Source: an uncultured Lachnospiraceae bacterium
GTDB taxonomy: Bacteria; Bacillota; Clostridia; Lachnospirales; Lachnospiraceae
Assembly: GCA_946554445.1 (NCBI GenBank)
Contig: CAMNSD010000039.1
Location: 1 to 41,416 of the forward strand
Length of the DNA: 41,416 bases
Direction of reading: 5' to 3'
Below, in pieces: positions 29,206 through 40,000 of this stretch. A program made the position numbers and the translations under genes. Below the pieces are notes generated by a model. It had not been told where the DNA came from and made no database searches. It saw only the letters and a program-made list of their open reading frames with translations. Every line of letters starts with the position of its first letter. The stretch's first letter is position 1.

Positions 29206-30495
29206 ATGGGTAAAAAGAAAAAAACACGGAAAACGAAGAAAAAAAGAATTAGGATAAGCCGCAGCTTCCTGTTGCCGTTTGTTTTGACGCTGAGTCTGGC
29301 AGTGGTGACAGGTTTATTGGTGCTGGCCGCATATCAATGGATTTTTGAGCCGGCCAGACAGGTTCAGAGTACGGTGAAGCCGGTAGAGCAGCCAAAGCCG
29401 GATTATGAGTCGGACGAGTCCTCTAAACAGGAAGGGATGTCCGGGCAGGAAGAGACGGGCGTTGCACAGGACAGATATCAGGCGGAGCTGGATGATCCGG
29501 AATATATGGCGCAGAACAATATTTACTACCGAGAAGCGGGAGAGCCAGGACAAGCAACGCTGTTGTTTGCCGGAGATATTCTCTTCGACGATCATTATGC
29601 CATTATGAAACATCTGCAGTCGGGCGGCGGTATCGAACAGGGGATTGCACCGGAATTGATCCGGGAGATGGAGAGAGCGGATGTGATGATGCTCAATAAC
29701 GAGTTCCCCTATTCCGACAAGGGTACGCCGCTTGAGGGCAAACAGTTTACCTTTCGGGCAAGACCGGATACTGTGAACTACCTAAATGATATGGGAGTGG
29801 ATATTGTATCTCTGGCCAACAATCATGCCTATGATTATGGAGAGGAAGCGCTTCTTGACAGTCTCGATATTTTGAGAGAAGCGGGTATTACGGCGATAGG
29901 GGCAGGACATAACCTGAGTGAGGCAAGACGTCCGGCATATTATATTGTGGATGATATCAAGATTGCTTTTATCACAGCAACGCAGATTGAACGATTGGAC
30001 AATCCGGATACTCGAGGCGCCACAGACGTTTCCCCCGGCGTGTTCCGATGCTGGGATGGGGAGAATCTGTTGGAGACGATTAAAGAAGCTAAGAAAAACT
30101 GCGATTTTGTAGTAGTATATCTGCACTGGGGTACGGAGAATGAGGCTACCCTTGACTGGGCGCAGCTAAAACAGGCTCCGGAAGTGATCGCCGCTGGTGC
30201 AGACCTGGTCATCGGGGATCATCCCCACTGCCTGCAGCCTATCGGTGTGATCCAGGGAGTGCCGGTAATCTACAGTCTTGGCAATTTCTGGTTTAATTCA
30301 AAGACTTTGGACACTGGTCTGGTGAAGGTGGTTATCAATCAGGAAGGTCTTGTGAGTTACCAGTTCATCCCCTGCCAGCAAAATGGCTGTAAGACCGGGT
30401 TTCTGGAGGGAGAAGAAAAGAAGCGGGTACTGGATTATATGCGCAGTATTTCCGAGGGCGTGCAGATTGATGCGGATGGGTATGTTACCTGGTAA
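29206..30495 (+). CDS. CapA family protein (PGA_cap metallophosphatase-like), membrane anchored
   Basis: A 429-residue protein with a very basic N-terminus (residues 1-20), one membrane anchor (about 21-43), a charged linker (to about 110) and an extracellular CapA domain. Motifs are LLFAGDILFDDHY with Asp124, MLNNEFPYSD, SLANNHAYDYG with Asn206-His207, LHWGTENE and IGDHPHCLQP. CapA proteins are needed for poly-gamma-glutamate capsules, but many members act on other envelope substrates; no capB or capC is near. The start at 29206 gives a normal type II anchor. No ribosome site precedes it and the promoter predicts a leaderless mRNA. The gene sits oddly between rplA and rplJ. Confidence 0.88.
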   Translation: MGKKKKTRKTKKKRIRISRSFLLPFVLTLSLAVVTGLLVLAAYQWIFEPARQVQSTVKPVEQPKPDYESDESSKQEGMSGQEETGVAQDRYQAELDDPEYMAQNNIYYREAGEPGQATLLFAGDILFDDHYAIMKHLQSGGGIEQGIAPELIREMERADVMMLNNEFPYSDKGTPLEGKQFTFRARPDTVNYLNDMGVDIVSLANNHAYDYGEEALLDSLDILREAGITAIGAGHNLSEARRPAYYIVDDIKIAFITATQIERLDNPDTRGATDVSPGVFRCWDGENLLETIKEAKKNCDFVVVYLHWGTENEATLDWAQLKQAPEVIAAGADLVIGDHPHCLQPIGVIQGVPVIYSLGNFWFNSKTLDTGLVKVVINQEGLVSYQFIPCQQNGCKTGFLEGEEKKRVLDYMRSISEGVQIDADGYVTW

Positions 30496-30634
30496 AGAAG
30501 GCGCATTGGAATTGAGAAGATTTCTCTCTGTGCGGAAAAGATGTGAATAAAAACAGCAGACGTGAAACTTTTTGAGAGCCTGAATCGTATTCCTTATAGA
30601 GAAACCATATGAAAAACGGAAAGGAATGACTGCG

Positions 30635-31558
30635 ATGAACATTAATTCGGACCGCTATAACAGTCCCTGGCAGAACAGACGGGGGCAGGAATATTATAAG
30701 GGATATACAAAGACAAGTCAGGAATCTACATCTGCGCCGGAGGAGACAAAAGGAGCGGAGGAATCCACGACCGTTGAGAACAAGACAGACAAGACCTACA
30801 GGGAACAGATTCTGGAAAAGATGGCCGAGATGGCGAAGAAGATCAAAGACGGTACGGTGGAACCCACTTTTCAGATAGGCGCCATGTCCTATACAATGAA
30901 AGAGTGGGATAAGTTGTTGGAAAAATTTGATGCCGCGGAGGAAGCCCTGCAGGAGGAAGTGCAGGCGCAGATTGAGGAAGCGGAGAAACAGGCGGCAAAG
31001 GAAGCGCTCCGAAGGGAAATGGATGGGAAAACCGATGCGGCGGGAACAGAGACGGCCGTGGTGATAACAGAGAGCGTAGTGGAGGATGTTACAGAGGCGA
31101 GTGGAACAGTTGAGAAAGATACAGGCGTAGTACAAAGCACTGACAGGACAGAAACTGTGATAAGCACAGCGCAGACAGATACGAAGACAGAGGAGACTGA
31201 CGCAGAACGGACAGCGGCGCTGCTTACGAATGAAGTTACCAAATGCAGTTATCCCACGGATAATCCCAAGGAAAAACACTGGTTCATCACGGCGTATGGG
31301 CCGGATGGCATATCCTGTAAAGAGGCTTATTTTGACGGCACAAGATGGGTGAACAAGGACTGTTGGAGCTTTTCTTATACGGAAGAAGGGCAGTATGAAA
31401 AAGTAATGTCGTTTCTGAAACGGTTTCCGGCAGATGCCAATCTGCGTTTCGCCGCTAATGAGAATTTCTGGAAGGATTTTCTGGCGGGAGAAATTGATGA
31501 GGATGATTTTGTCCATTCCTTTGAGACATCCACAAAGGATGGCGGGTATAAATTGTAA
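30635..31558 (+). CDS. uncharacterised highly charged protein
   Basis: A 307-residue protein starting MNINSDRYNSPWQNRR. The ATG at 30635 was chosen over 30626 because AAAGGA is nine bases before it and overlaps the other. Residues 1-50 are polar and probably disordered. Residues about 50-130 form a long charged helix region (YREQILEKMAEMAKKIKDG, then FDAAEEALQEEVQAQIEEAE). A Thr/Glu/Val-rich low-complexity part follows (130-195). The last 110 residues look folded, with many aromatic residues (HWFITAYGPDGISC, WVNKDCWSFSY). No signal peptide or membrane segment was seen. I do not recognise the family. It follows the CapA gene after 139 bases in the same direction and precedes the L10 leader. 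Confidence 0.75.
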   Translation: MNINSDRYNSPWQNRRGQEYYKGYTKTSQESTSAPEETKGAEESTTVENKTDKTYREQILEKMAEMAKKIKDGTVEPTFQIGAMSYTMKEWDKLLEKFDAAEEALQEEVQAQIEEAEKQAAKEALRREMDGKTDAAGTETAVVITESVVEDVTEASGTVEKDTGVVQSTDRTETVISTAQTDTKTEETDAERTAALLTNEVTKCSYPTDNPKEKHWFITAYGPDGISCKEAYFDGTRWVNKDCWSFSYTEEGQYEKVMSFLKRFPADANLRFAANENFWKDFLAGEIDEDDFVHSFETSTKDGGYKL

Positions 31559-31567
31559 CGAAAACAG

Positions 31568-31596
31568 TTGACATCACCGTCACTGTATGCTATAGT
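31568..31596 (+). promoter_or_regulatory. promoter of the rplJ-rplL operon
   Basis: TTGACA at 31568-31573, a 17-base spacer and TATAGT at 31591-31596, giving a start near 31603 at the L10 leader. Confidence 0.88.
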
Positions 31597-31602
31597 AGCA
31601 AA

Positions 31603-31712
31603 TGCCGAAGACAGTAGGTGCCGTATTGCCGGCGTAAGAGTCCGCCTACCGAGGAGAGAAGAGTACTTTATGACATTTGATCCTCCCTGTCTTTGGGGAG
31701 GATTTTTTATGA
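31603..31712 (+). promoter_or_regulatory. ribosomal protein L10 leader
   Basis: GCCGAAGACAGTAGGTGCC at 31604-31622 and CCGCCTACCGAGG at 31642-31654 form the conserved L10-binding helix and kink of this leader. In known cases L10 (with L7/L12) binds it and represses synthesis. A terminator follows at 31680-31708, so control here is probably by attenuation. Confidence 0.85.
31680..31708 (+). terminator. attenuator terminator of the L10 leader
   Basis: ATCCTCCC (31680-31687) pairs with GGGAGGAT (31696-31703) and is followed by T-residues. It is 46 bases before the rplJ start. Confidence 0.88.
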
Positions 31713-31754
31713 AATAGACTCCTTTCGGCACAAAATCTATAAGGAGGTAATGTA

Positions 31755-32384
31755 ATGGCAAAGGTTGAACTGAAAAAACCTATCGTAGAAGAGATCTCCG
31801 CAGCCGTAAAAGATGCGCAGTCAGTAGTCCTGGTTGATTACCGTGGTCTTACGGTGGAGCAGGACACACAGCTTCGTAAACAGCTTCGTGAAGCCGGGAT
31901 CACCTACAAGGTTTACAAGAACACAATGATGAATTTTGCATTCAAGGGCACGGATTATGAATCCCTTCTTCCTTATCTGGAAGGCCCCAGCGCGATCGCC
32001 ATATCCACAGAGGATGCTACGGCGCCGGCCAGGGTATTATGCAAATTCGCTAAGACAGCGAACGCTCTTGAAGTGAAGGGCGGCGTTGTGGAAGGTATCG
32101 CATATGATGCCAATGGCATTGTAGAGATTTCCAAAATTCCTTCCAGGGAAGAATTGTTGTCCAAATTGCTTGGCAGCATCCAGTCTCCGATTACCAACTT
32201 TGCTCGTGTCATGAATCAGTTGGCAGAGAAAGGCGGCGCATCTGAGTGTGAGGCGCCTGCGGCAGAAGAGACAGCGCCCGCAGAGGAAGCGGCAACAGAG
32301 GCTGCGCCTGTAGAGGAAGCGCCTGCAGCTGAGGAGGCTCCGGCAGAGGAAGCACCCGCAGCGGAAGAGACGCCTGCGGAGTAA
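31755..32384 (+). CDS. rplJ: 50S ribosomal protein L10 with long acidic tail
   Basis: A 209-residue L10. The body is standard (MAKVELKKPIVEEISAAVKD, VDYRGLTVEQ, YKVYKNTMM, LEGPSAIAI, SREELLSKLLGSIQSPI). L10 is normally about 165-175 residues. Here residues 163-209 form a tail almost only of Ala, Glu and Pro with repeated AEEAPAEEAPA-like units. L10 anchors the L7/L12 stalk through its C-terminal helix (around 135-160). The tail could have grown by slippage in the repetitive coding sequence. GGAGG precedes the start. It is regulated by the upstream L10 leader. Confidence 0.96.
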   Translation: MAKVELKKPIVEEISAAVKDAQSVVLVDYRGLTVEQDTQLRKQLREAGITYKVYKNTMMNFAFKGTDYESLLPYLEGPSAIAISTEDATAPARVLCKFAKTANALEVKGGVVEGIAYDANGIVEISKIPSREELLSKLLGSIQSPITNFARVMNQLAEKGGASECEAPAAEETAPAEEAATEAAPVEEAPAAEEAPAEEAPAAEETPAE

Positions 32385-32528
32385 TCCTGCAGTGGAAGGG
32401 ACACCGTCAGAGGGAACGGTGACGACGGGGTAATTGCTGGCAGGAAAGCCGATGGCGGCCTGTAATGGGTAATTATCTAAAGTAAAGCATCAGAAAACTA
32501 ACAACAATAAAAATATGGAGGTAAGATC

Positions 32529-32909
32529 ATGGCAAAATTATCTATTGAAGAAATCATCAGCGCGATTGATGAGTTGACAGTATTAGAGTTAAATGATTTG
32601 GTAAAAGCTTGCGAGGAGAAATACGGTGTATCCGCAGCAGCAGGCGTAGTAGTTGCAGCAGCAGGCGGTGACGCAGGCGCAGCGGCAGCAGAGGAGAAGA
32701 CAGAGTTCGATGTAGAGCTGACAGAGGTTGGCCCGAACAAGGTTAAGGTTATCAAGGTTGTCCGTGAGGCAACTGGCCTTGGCTTGAAGGAAGCTAAGGA
32801 TATGGTAGATTCCGCTCCGAAGGTACTCAAAGAGGCTGCTTCCAAGGAAGAGGCTGAAGACCTGAAGGCTAAGTTAGAGGCTGAGGGCGCAAAGGTTACT
32901 CTCAAGTAA
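32529..32909 (+). CDS. rplL: 50S ribosomal protein L7/L12
   Basis: A 126-residue L7/L12 with the N-terminal dimer helix ([20 protein letters not shown]), an Ala/Gly-rich hinge (about residues 35-55) and the C-terminal factor-binding domain ([20 protein letters not shown], then [16 protein letters not shown]). It recruits translation GTPases. GGAGG precedes the ATG. The 144-base gap after rplJ contains a small hairpin, CACCGT with ACGGTG at 32402-32421, which may tune the higher output needed for this multi-copy protein. Confidence 0.97.
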   Translation: MAKLSIEEIISAIDELTVLELNDLVKACEEKYGVSAAAGVVVAAAGGDAGAAAAEEKTEFDVELTEVGPNKVKVIKVVREATGLGLKEAKDMVDSAPKVLKEAASKEEAEDLKAKLEAEGAKVTLK

Positions 32910-32931
32910 TTTCTACACATAGCAGAATGAT

Positions 32932-32974
32932 AAACCGTTCACATGTTTTGATAAGCATGTGGGCGGTTTTGTTT
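32932..32974 (+). terminator. terminator after rplL
   Basis: AAACCGTTCACATG (32932-32945) pairs with CATGTGGGCGGTTT (32956-32969), with two G-T pairs, and is followed by TGTTT. Confidence 0.82.
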
Positions 32975-33040
32975 CTGGTATCATCAGCAGCCGATACTTT
33001 GCTGATTTCTAAAATCTTTTTTAATTTCTCAAAATAATCG

Positions 33041-33069
33041 TTGACTCCCCTGAGGACTTGTAGTAGAAT
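33041..33069 (+). promoter_or_regulatory. promoter of rpoB-rpoC
   Basis: TTGACT at 33041-33046, a 17-base spacer and TAGAAT at 33064-33069, about 86 bases before rpoB. Confidence 0.72.
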
Positions 33070-33155
33070 GGATGATGCACTATTGTGGTGTGGTATGCTT
33101 ATTTGGAGTATGATTTTATGATTAAGCATGCATTAATTATAAAGAACGGGGTGAG

Positions 33156-36100
33156 ATGTCAATGGAAAAGAACAGGATCCGTAAGACTGCAGCCGGCAGA
33201 AATACGCGAATGACTTATGCACGACAGAAAGAGGTTCTGGATATGCCGAACCTGATCGAAGTTCAGAAGAACTCCTACCGGTGGTTTCTGGATGAAGGCT
33301 TAAAAGAAGTGTTTGACGATATTTCTCCGATTTCAGATTATAGTGGTCATCTGAGCTTGGAATTCGTTGACTTTGAGTTATGCGAAGAGGATGTCAAGTA
33401 TTCTATCGAAAAATGTAAGGAGAGAGACGCCACTTATGCAGCCCCTCTCAAGGTAAAAGTACGTCTGATCAATAAAGAGAAGGATGAGATTACAGAGCAT
33501 GAGATTTTTATGGGTGATCTGCCGCTTATGACAGAGACAGGCACCTTTGTGATCAATGGCGCGGAACGTGTCATTGTCAGTCAGCTTGTGCGTTCCCCCG
33601 GCATCTATTATGGAATCGGACATGATAAGATAGGTAAGCGGCTTTTTTCTGCTACCGTGATCCCGAACCGCGGCGCGTGGTTAGAGTATGAGACGGACTC
33701 TAACGATGTCTTTTATGTGCGCGTTGACAGGACCAGAAAGGTTCCGATCACTGTGTTGATTCGCGCGCTGGGCGTGGGCTCCAATGATGAGATCAGGGAA
33801 TTATTCGGTGACGAGCCGAAGATTGAGGCGAGTTTTACAAAGGATACGGCCGAGAACTATCAGGAAGGCCTGTTAGAATTATATAAGAAGATTCGTCCCG
33901 GTGAGCCTCTGAGCGTGGAGAGCGCTGAGAGTTTGATTACCGCCATGTTCTTTGATCCCAGAAGATATGATCTTGCGAAAGTCGGCAGATATAAATTTAA
34001 TAAAAAGCTGATGTTCAGAAACAGGATTCGTCATCATATCCTGGCGGAAGATGTGGTAGATACGTTGACCGGCGAGATCCTTGCCAAAGCGGGAGATAAG
34101 GTGACGGCGGAGATGGCTGATATGATCCAGAACGCCGCAGTGCCTGCTGTCTGGATTCAGACAGAGGAGAAGAACGTTAAGGTTCTCTCCAATATGATGG
34201 TGGATATCACGAACTTTGTGGACTGCAATCCCAGGGAACTGGGCGTTACAGAGTTGGTTTATTTCCCTGTGTTACAGCAGATTTTACAGGAGTACAGCGA
34301 AGATCCGGAGATGCTGGCAGAGGCGATCCAGAAGAATGTACATGAGCTGATCCCAAAACATATTACGAAGGAAGATATTTTGGCTTCCATTAACTATAAT
34401 ATTCACTTGGAGTACGGTATCGGTAACGATGACGATATCGACCATCTGGGCAACCGCCGTATCCGTGCGGTGGGCGAGTTGCTGCAGAACCAGTACCGCA
34501 TCGGTCTTTCCAGATTGGAGAGAGTGGTGCGAGAGCGGATGACGACACACGATGCGGAGGAGATTTCCCCGCAGGTACTCATCAATATCAAGCCGGTACA
34601 GGCGGCAGTGAAGGAATTCTTTGGTTCCTCCCAGTTGTCACAGTTTATGGATCAGAACAATCCTCTGGGCGAGTTGACGCACAAGAGACGTCTCTCCGCT
34701 TTAGGACCGGGTGGTCTGTCCAGAGATAGGGCCGGATTCGAGGTGCGTGACGTACACTATACGCATTACGGCAGAATGTGCCCGATTGAGACGCCGGAGG
34801 GACCGAATATCGGTCTGATCAACTCCCTTGCATCTTATGCAAGGATTAACGAATACGGATTTGTGGAGGCACCTTATCGTAAGATTGATAAGTCTGATCC
34901 GGAGAATCCTCGTGTTACGGATGAGGCGGTCTATATGACGGCTGATGAGGAAGATAATTATCATGTAGCACAGGCTTCCACACCTTTGGACAAGGACGGC
35001 TATTTTAAGAGAAACAGCGTGTCCGGGCGTTATAAGATGGAGACGCAGGAATATCCTAAGACCATGTTTGATTATATGGACGTGTCTCCGAAGATGGTGT
35101 TCTCTGTGGCGACGGCGCTTATTCCGTTCCTGCAGAATGATGATGCGAACCGTGCGCTGATGGGATCCAACATGCAGAGACAGGCAGTGCCGCTTCTCTT
35201 TACGGAAGCGCCTGTGGTAGGAACCGGTATGGAGCCGAAGGCGGCTGTGGACTCCGGTGTCTGTGTGGTAGCCAGAAAGGCAGGCACGGTAGATTATGTA
35301 TCTTCTAATCTGATCAAGGTGACCTGTGATGATGGGGAGAAGATGGAGTATCATCTGTCGAAGTTCTCCAGAAGTAATCAGTCCAACTGTTACAACCAGA
35401 AGCCTATCGTGCAAAAAGGCTCCCATGTGGAGCAGGGCGAGGTGATTGCAGACGGTCCTTCCACAGACGGCGGCGAACTGGCGCTGGGTAAGAATCCGTT
35501 GATCGGGTTTATGACCTGGGAAGGATATAACTATGAGGATGCAGTACTTTTAAGTGAAAGACTGGTACAGGAAGATGTCTATACTTCCGTACACATTGAA
35601 GAATATGAAGCAGAAGCGCGTGACACCAAGCTGGGACCTGAGGAGATTACCAGGGATGTGCCCGGTGTGGGTGACGATGCGTTGAAAGATCTGGATGACA
35701 GAGGCATCATCCGTATTGGTGCGGAAGTGCGTGCCGGCGATATCCTGGTGGGTAAGGTTACGCCTAAGGGTGAAACGGAACTGACTGCGGAAGAAAGACT
35801 TCTGCGTGCAATCTTTGGCGAGAAGGCAAGAGAAGTACGTGATACTTCCCTGAAAGTGCCGCACGGCGAGTATGGTATCGTTGTGGATGCCAAGGTATTT
35901 ACCAGAGAGAACGGCGATGAGTTATCTCCGGGCGTGAATCAGGCTGTCCGCATTTATATTGCACAGAAGAGAAAAATATCCGTGGGTGATAAGATGGCGG
36001 GCCGTCACGGTAACAAGGGTGTGGTATCCCGTGTGCTGCCGGTGGAGGATATGCCTTATCTGCCTAACGGACGTCCGTTGGATATTGTGTTAAATCCGCT

Positions 36101-37007
36101 GGGCGTGCCTTCCCGTATGAATATCGGGCAGGTGCTTGAAATCCATCTGTCTCTGGCGGCTAAGGCCCTTGGCTTTAACGTGGCAACACCGGTGTTTGAC
36201 GGTGCGAAAGAGGATGATATCATGGATACCCTCGATCTGGCCAACGACTATGTGAATCTGGAATGGGAAGAGTTTGAGAAGAAACACAAGGAAGAACTCT
36301 TACCGGAAGTAATGGAGTATCTGTATGAGAACAGAGATCACCGCGAACTGTGGAAGGGTGTACCCATTTCCAGAGACGGTAAGGTGAGACTGCGCGACGG
36401 AAGGACAGGCGAGTATTTTGACTCACCGGTTACCATCGGACACATGCATTACCTGAAGCTTCATCATCTGGTGGACGATAAGATTCATGCACGTTCCACA
36501 GGCCCTTACTCTCTGGTAACACAGCAGCCGCTGGGTGGTAAGGCGCAGTTCGGCGGACAGCGTTTCGGTGAGATGGAAGTGTGGGCGCTGGAGGCATATG
36601 GTGCGGCTTATACGTTACAGGAAATCCTGACCGTGAAGTCCGATGATGTGGTAGGCCGCGTTAAGACCTATGAGGCAATCATCAAAGGTGACAACATTCC
36701 GGAACCTGGTGTGCCGGAATCCTTCAAGGTACTGCTGAAAGAATTACAGTCCCTGGGTCTGGATGTGAGAGTGCTTCGTGATGATCAGACTGAGGTGGAG
36801 ATCATGGAGACAATCGACTACGGCGAAAACGATTACCGTTACGAGATTGAGGGTGATTCCCGTAACTATGATTACGAGAAAGATTCCTTAGGTTCCATGG
36901 GCTATCAGAAGCAGGAGTTTGATGAGGACAGCGGAGAACTTGTGACCAGCGATGAGGAAGAAGATTTGGCTGAAGATGACCTGGATCTTGAAGTGGAGTT
37001 TGAATAA
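33156..37007 (+). CDS. rpoB: RNA polymerase beta subunit
   Basis: A 1283-residue beta subunit. It shows the N-terminal [16 protein letters not shown], the rifampicin-pocket segment [19 protein letters not shown] then [13 protein letters not shown] with the wild-type Asp, His and Ser, [15 protein letters not shown] and the C-terminal [19 protein letters not shown]. The last 50 residues are strongly acidic ([19 protein letters not shown]), as in many Clostridia. The rifampicin residues suggest a susceptible enzyme. The start at 33156 and an ATG two codons later are both compatible with the GGGGTGA site; homologues often begin at the second (MEKNRIR). It has its own promoter and is co-transcribed with rpoC. 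Confidence 0.98.
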   Translation: MSMEKNRIRKTAAGRNTRMTYARQKEVLDMPNLIEVQKNSYRWFLDEGLKEVFDDISPISDYSGHLSLEFVDFELCEEDVKYSIEKCKERDATYAAPLKVKVRLINKEKDEITEHEIFMGDLPLMTETGTFVINGAERVIVSQLVRSPGIYYGIGHDKIGKRLFSATVIPNRGAWLEYETDSNDVFYVRVDRTRKVPITVLIRALGVGSNDEIRELFGDEPKIEASFTKDTAENYQEGLLELYKKIRPGEPLSVESAESLITAMFFDPRRYDLAKVGRYKFNKKLMFRNRIRHHILAEDVVDTLTGEILAKAGDKVTAEMADMIQNAAVPAVWIQTEEKNVKVLSNMMVDITNFVDCNPRELGVTELVYFPVLQQILQEYSEDPEMLAEAIQKNVHELIPKHITKEDILASINYNIHLEYGIGNDDDIDHLGNRRIRAVGELLQNQYRIGLSRLERVVRERMTTHDAEEISPQVLINIKPVQAAVKEFFGSSQLSQFMDQNNPLGELTHKRRLSALGPGGLSRDRAGFEVRDVHYTHYGRMCPIETPEGPNIGLINSLASYARINEYGFVEAPYRKIDKSDPENPRVTDEAVYMTADEEDNYHVAQASTPLDKDGYFKRNSVSGRYKMETQEYPKTMFDYMDVSPKMVFSVATALIPFLQNDDANRALMGSNMQRQAVPLLFTEAPVVGTGMEPKAAVDSGVCVVARKAGTVDYVSSNLIKVTCDDGEKMEYHLSKFSRSNQSNCYNQKPIVQKGSHVEQGEVIADGPSTDGGELALGKNPLIGFMTWEGYNYEDAVLLSERLVQEDVYTSVHIEEYEAEARDTKLGPEEITRDVPGVGDDALKDLDDRGIIRIGAEVRAGDILVGKVTPKGETELTAEERLLRAIFGEKAREVRDTSLKVPHGEYGIVVDAKVFTRENGDELSPGVNQAVRIYIAQKRKISVGDKMAGRHGNKGVVSRVLPVEDMPYLPNGRPLDIVLNPLGVPSRMNIGQVLEIHLSLAAKALGFNVATPVFDGAKEDDIMDTLDLANDYVNLEWEEFEKKHKEELLPEVMEYLYENRDHRELWKGVPISRDGKVRLRDGRTGEYFDSPVTIGHMHYLKLHHLVDDKIHARSTGPYSLVTQQPLGGKAQFGGQRFGEMEVWALEAYGAAYTLQEILTVKSDDVVGRVKTYEAIIKGDNIPEPGVPESFKVLLKELQSLGLDVRVLRDDQTEVEIMETIDYGENDYRYEIEGDSRNYDYEKDSLGSMGYQKQEFDEDSGELVTSDEEEDLAEDDLDLEVEFE

Positions 37008-37053
37008 GACGAAGAGAAGGTCCGCAAATAATCTGGAAGGAGCATAGTGTAAG

Positions 37054-40000
37054 ATGTCAGACATGAGACAGGAAACATATCAACCTATGACATTTGATGC
37101 GATCAAGATTGGATTGGCATCACCCGAGAAGATCAGAGAGTGGTCCAGAGGTGAGGTCACGAAGCCTGAGACTATCAATTATAGAACGTTAAAACCTGAG
37201 AAAGAAGGTCTTTTCTGTGAAAGGATCTTCGGGCCCAGCAAGGACTGGGAGTGTCATTGTGGTAAGTATAAAAAGATCAGATATAAAGGTGTGGTCTGTG
37301 ACAGATGCGGTGTGGAAGTGACTAAGTCCAGTGTCCGCAGGGAGCGTATGGGACATATCGAACTGGCGGCGCCCGTATCCCACATCTGGTATTTTAAAGG
37401 TATTCCCAGCCGGATGGGACTGATCCTGGATTTGTCCCCCAGAGTGCTTGAGAAGGTGCTTTACTTTGCATCCTATATCGTGCTGGACGGCGGCGAGACA
37501 GATCTGGAGTATAAACAGGTCCTTTCGGAGAAAGAGTATCAGGATGCCAGGGAGACCTGGGGCAGCAAATTCCGTGTCGGCATGGGTGCAGAGGCAATCA
37601 AAGAACTTCTGCAGGCCATTGACCTGGAAGCGGAAGCCGTTGAATTAAAGGATGGCCTGCGGGAATCTACCGGCCAGAAGCGTGCCCGCATTATCAAGAG
37701 ACTTGAAGTTGTGGAGGCTTTCAGAGAATCCGGGAACCAGCCTGAGTGGATGATCATGGATGCGATTCCGGTCATTCCGCCCGATCTGCGTCCGATGGTA
37801 CAGCTGGACGGCGGTCGTTTTGCGACTTCTGATTTAAATGATCTGTACAGAAGAATCATCAACAGAAATAATCGTCTGAAGAGACTGTTGGAGCTTGGTG
37901 CTCCTGATATCATTGTCCGTAACGAGAAACGTATGCTGCAGGAGGCTGTGGATGCGTTGATCGATAACGGCAGAAGAGGACGTCCGGTGACAGGCCCCGG
38001 CAACAGAGCGTTAAAATCTCTGTCCGATATGTTAAAGGGTAAATCAGGACGTTTCCGTCAGAACCTGCTTGGTAAACGTGTTGACTATTCTGGTCGATCT
38101 GTTATCGTGGTAGGACCTGAGTTAAAGATTTACCAGTGTGGTCTGCCCAAAGAGATGGCGATCGAACTGTTTAAGCCTTTTGTGATGAAAGAACTGGTAT
38201 CCCGTGGGATTTCCCAGAACATCAAGGCAGCGAAGAAACTGGTGGAGAGATTGGACACCCAGGTATGGGATGTACTGGAGGAAGTGATCAAAGAGCATCC
38301 GGTGATGTTAAACCGTGCTCCTACCTTGCACAGACTCGGTATCCAGGCGTTTGAGCCTATTCTGGTAGAGGGTAAGGCAATCAAGCTGCATCCTTTGGTA
38401 TGTACGGCATTTAACGCTGACTTTGACGGTGACCAGATGGCGGTTCATCTGCCCCTTTCCGTGGAGGCCCAGGCGGAGTGCAGATTCCTGCTGCTTTCCC
38501 CGAACAACCTCTTAAAGCCTTCGGACGGCGGCCCTGTGGCAGTGCCTTCCCAGGATATGGTGCTTGGTATTTATTATCTGACACAGGAAAGACCGGGCGC
38601 GCTGGGCGAGGGTAAGTTCTTTAAGAATGTGAACGAAGCGATTCTTGCTTATGAGAATAAAGCATGTACCCTGCACACCAGAATTACGGTGCGGGTGACC
38701 AAGAAGACGGCAGACGGAACTGTGGTGTCTGGCAATGTGGAGTCAACTCTGGGCAGATTCCTTTTCAATGAGATCCTGCCCCAGGATCTTGGCTTTGTGG
38801 ACAGAACCAATCCGGAAGATCTGCTGAAACTGGAAGTGGATTTCCATGTGGGTAAGAAACAGTTAAAACAGATTCTGGAGAAGGTCATCAACATCCACGG
38901 TGCAGTAAGGACTGCGGAAGTGCTTGACCTGATCAAGTCCATCGGTTATAAATATTCCACCCAGGCGGCCATGACCGTATCCATTTCCGATATGACAGTG
39001 CCGGCCCAGAAGGAAGAGATGCTGGAAGCTGCGCAGGCTACGGTAGATAAGATTTCTGTTAACTTCAGACGTGGACTGATCACGGAAGAAGAGAGATATC
39101 GTGCAGTGGTTGAGACCTGGAACGAGACGGATAAAGAACTGACGGAAGTGCTGCTCTCCGGTCTGGATAAATATAATAATATCTTCATGATGGCGGACTC
39201 CGGCGCCCGTGGTTCCAACCAGCAGATCAAACAGCTGGCGGGTATGCGCGGCCTGATGGCGAATACCACAGGACGTACCATTGAGTTGCCGATCAAGTCC
39301 AATTTCCGTGAAGGTCTGGACGTACTGGAATACTTTATGTCCGCTCACGGCGCGCGTAAAGGTTTGTCCGACACCGCGCTTCGTACCGCTGACTCCGGTT
39401 ATCTGACCAGAAGAATGGTGGACGTTTCCCAGGAACTGATCATCCGCGAGGTAGACTGCTGCGAGGGCAAGGATGAGATTCCGGGTATGGTAGTCAAGGC
39501 GTTCATGGACGGCAAGGAGACCATCGAAGGATTGAAGGACAGAATCACAGGACGTTTCTCCTGTGAGGATATCAAAGATAAAGACGGCAAGATGATCGTC
39601 AAGAGAAATCACATGATCACCCCCGCCCGCGCTGCCAAGATTTTAAGCGTAGGCGTAAATGGTAAGGGCGAACCGATCGAGGAAGTGAGGATACGTACTA
39701 TCTTGACCTGCCGTTCCCATGTGGGTATCTGTGCAAAATGTTACGGCGCTAATATGGCTACAGGTGAGGCTGTACAGGTCGGTGAGGCTGTCGGTATTAT
39801 TGCAGCCCAGTCCATTGGTGAGCCGGGTACGCAGTTGACCATGCGTACTTTCCATACGGGTGGTGTGGCCGGTGATGATATCACACAAGGTCTTCCCCGT
39901 GTCGAGGAGCTTTTCGAGGCGCGTAAGCCCAAAGGACTTGCGATCATCGCAGAGTTTGGCGGTGTGGCTACCATCAAGGATACCAAGAAGAAACGTGAGA

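Noticed and set aside
30485..31516. 343-residue minus-strand frame opposite the unknown protein
   Set aside because: Arg/Cys/Leu/Phe-rich shadow frame. The plus-strand gene has a proper ribosome site and a plausible composition.
34701..35426. 241-residue minus-strand frame within rpoB
   Set aside because: Antisense shadow of a highly conserved gene.
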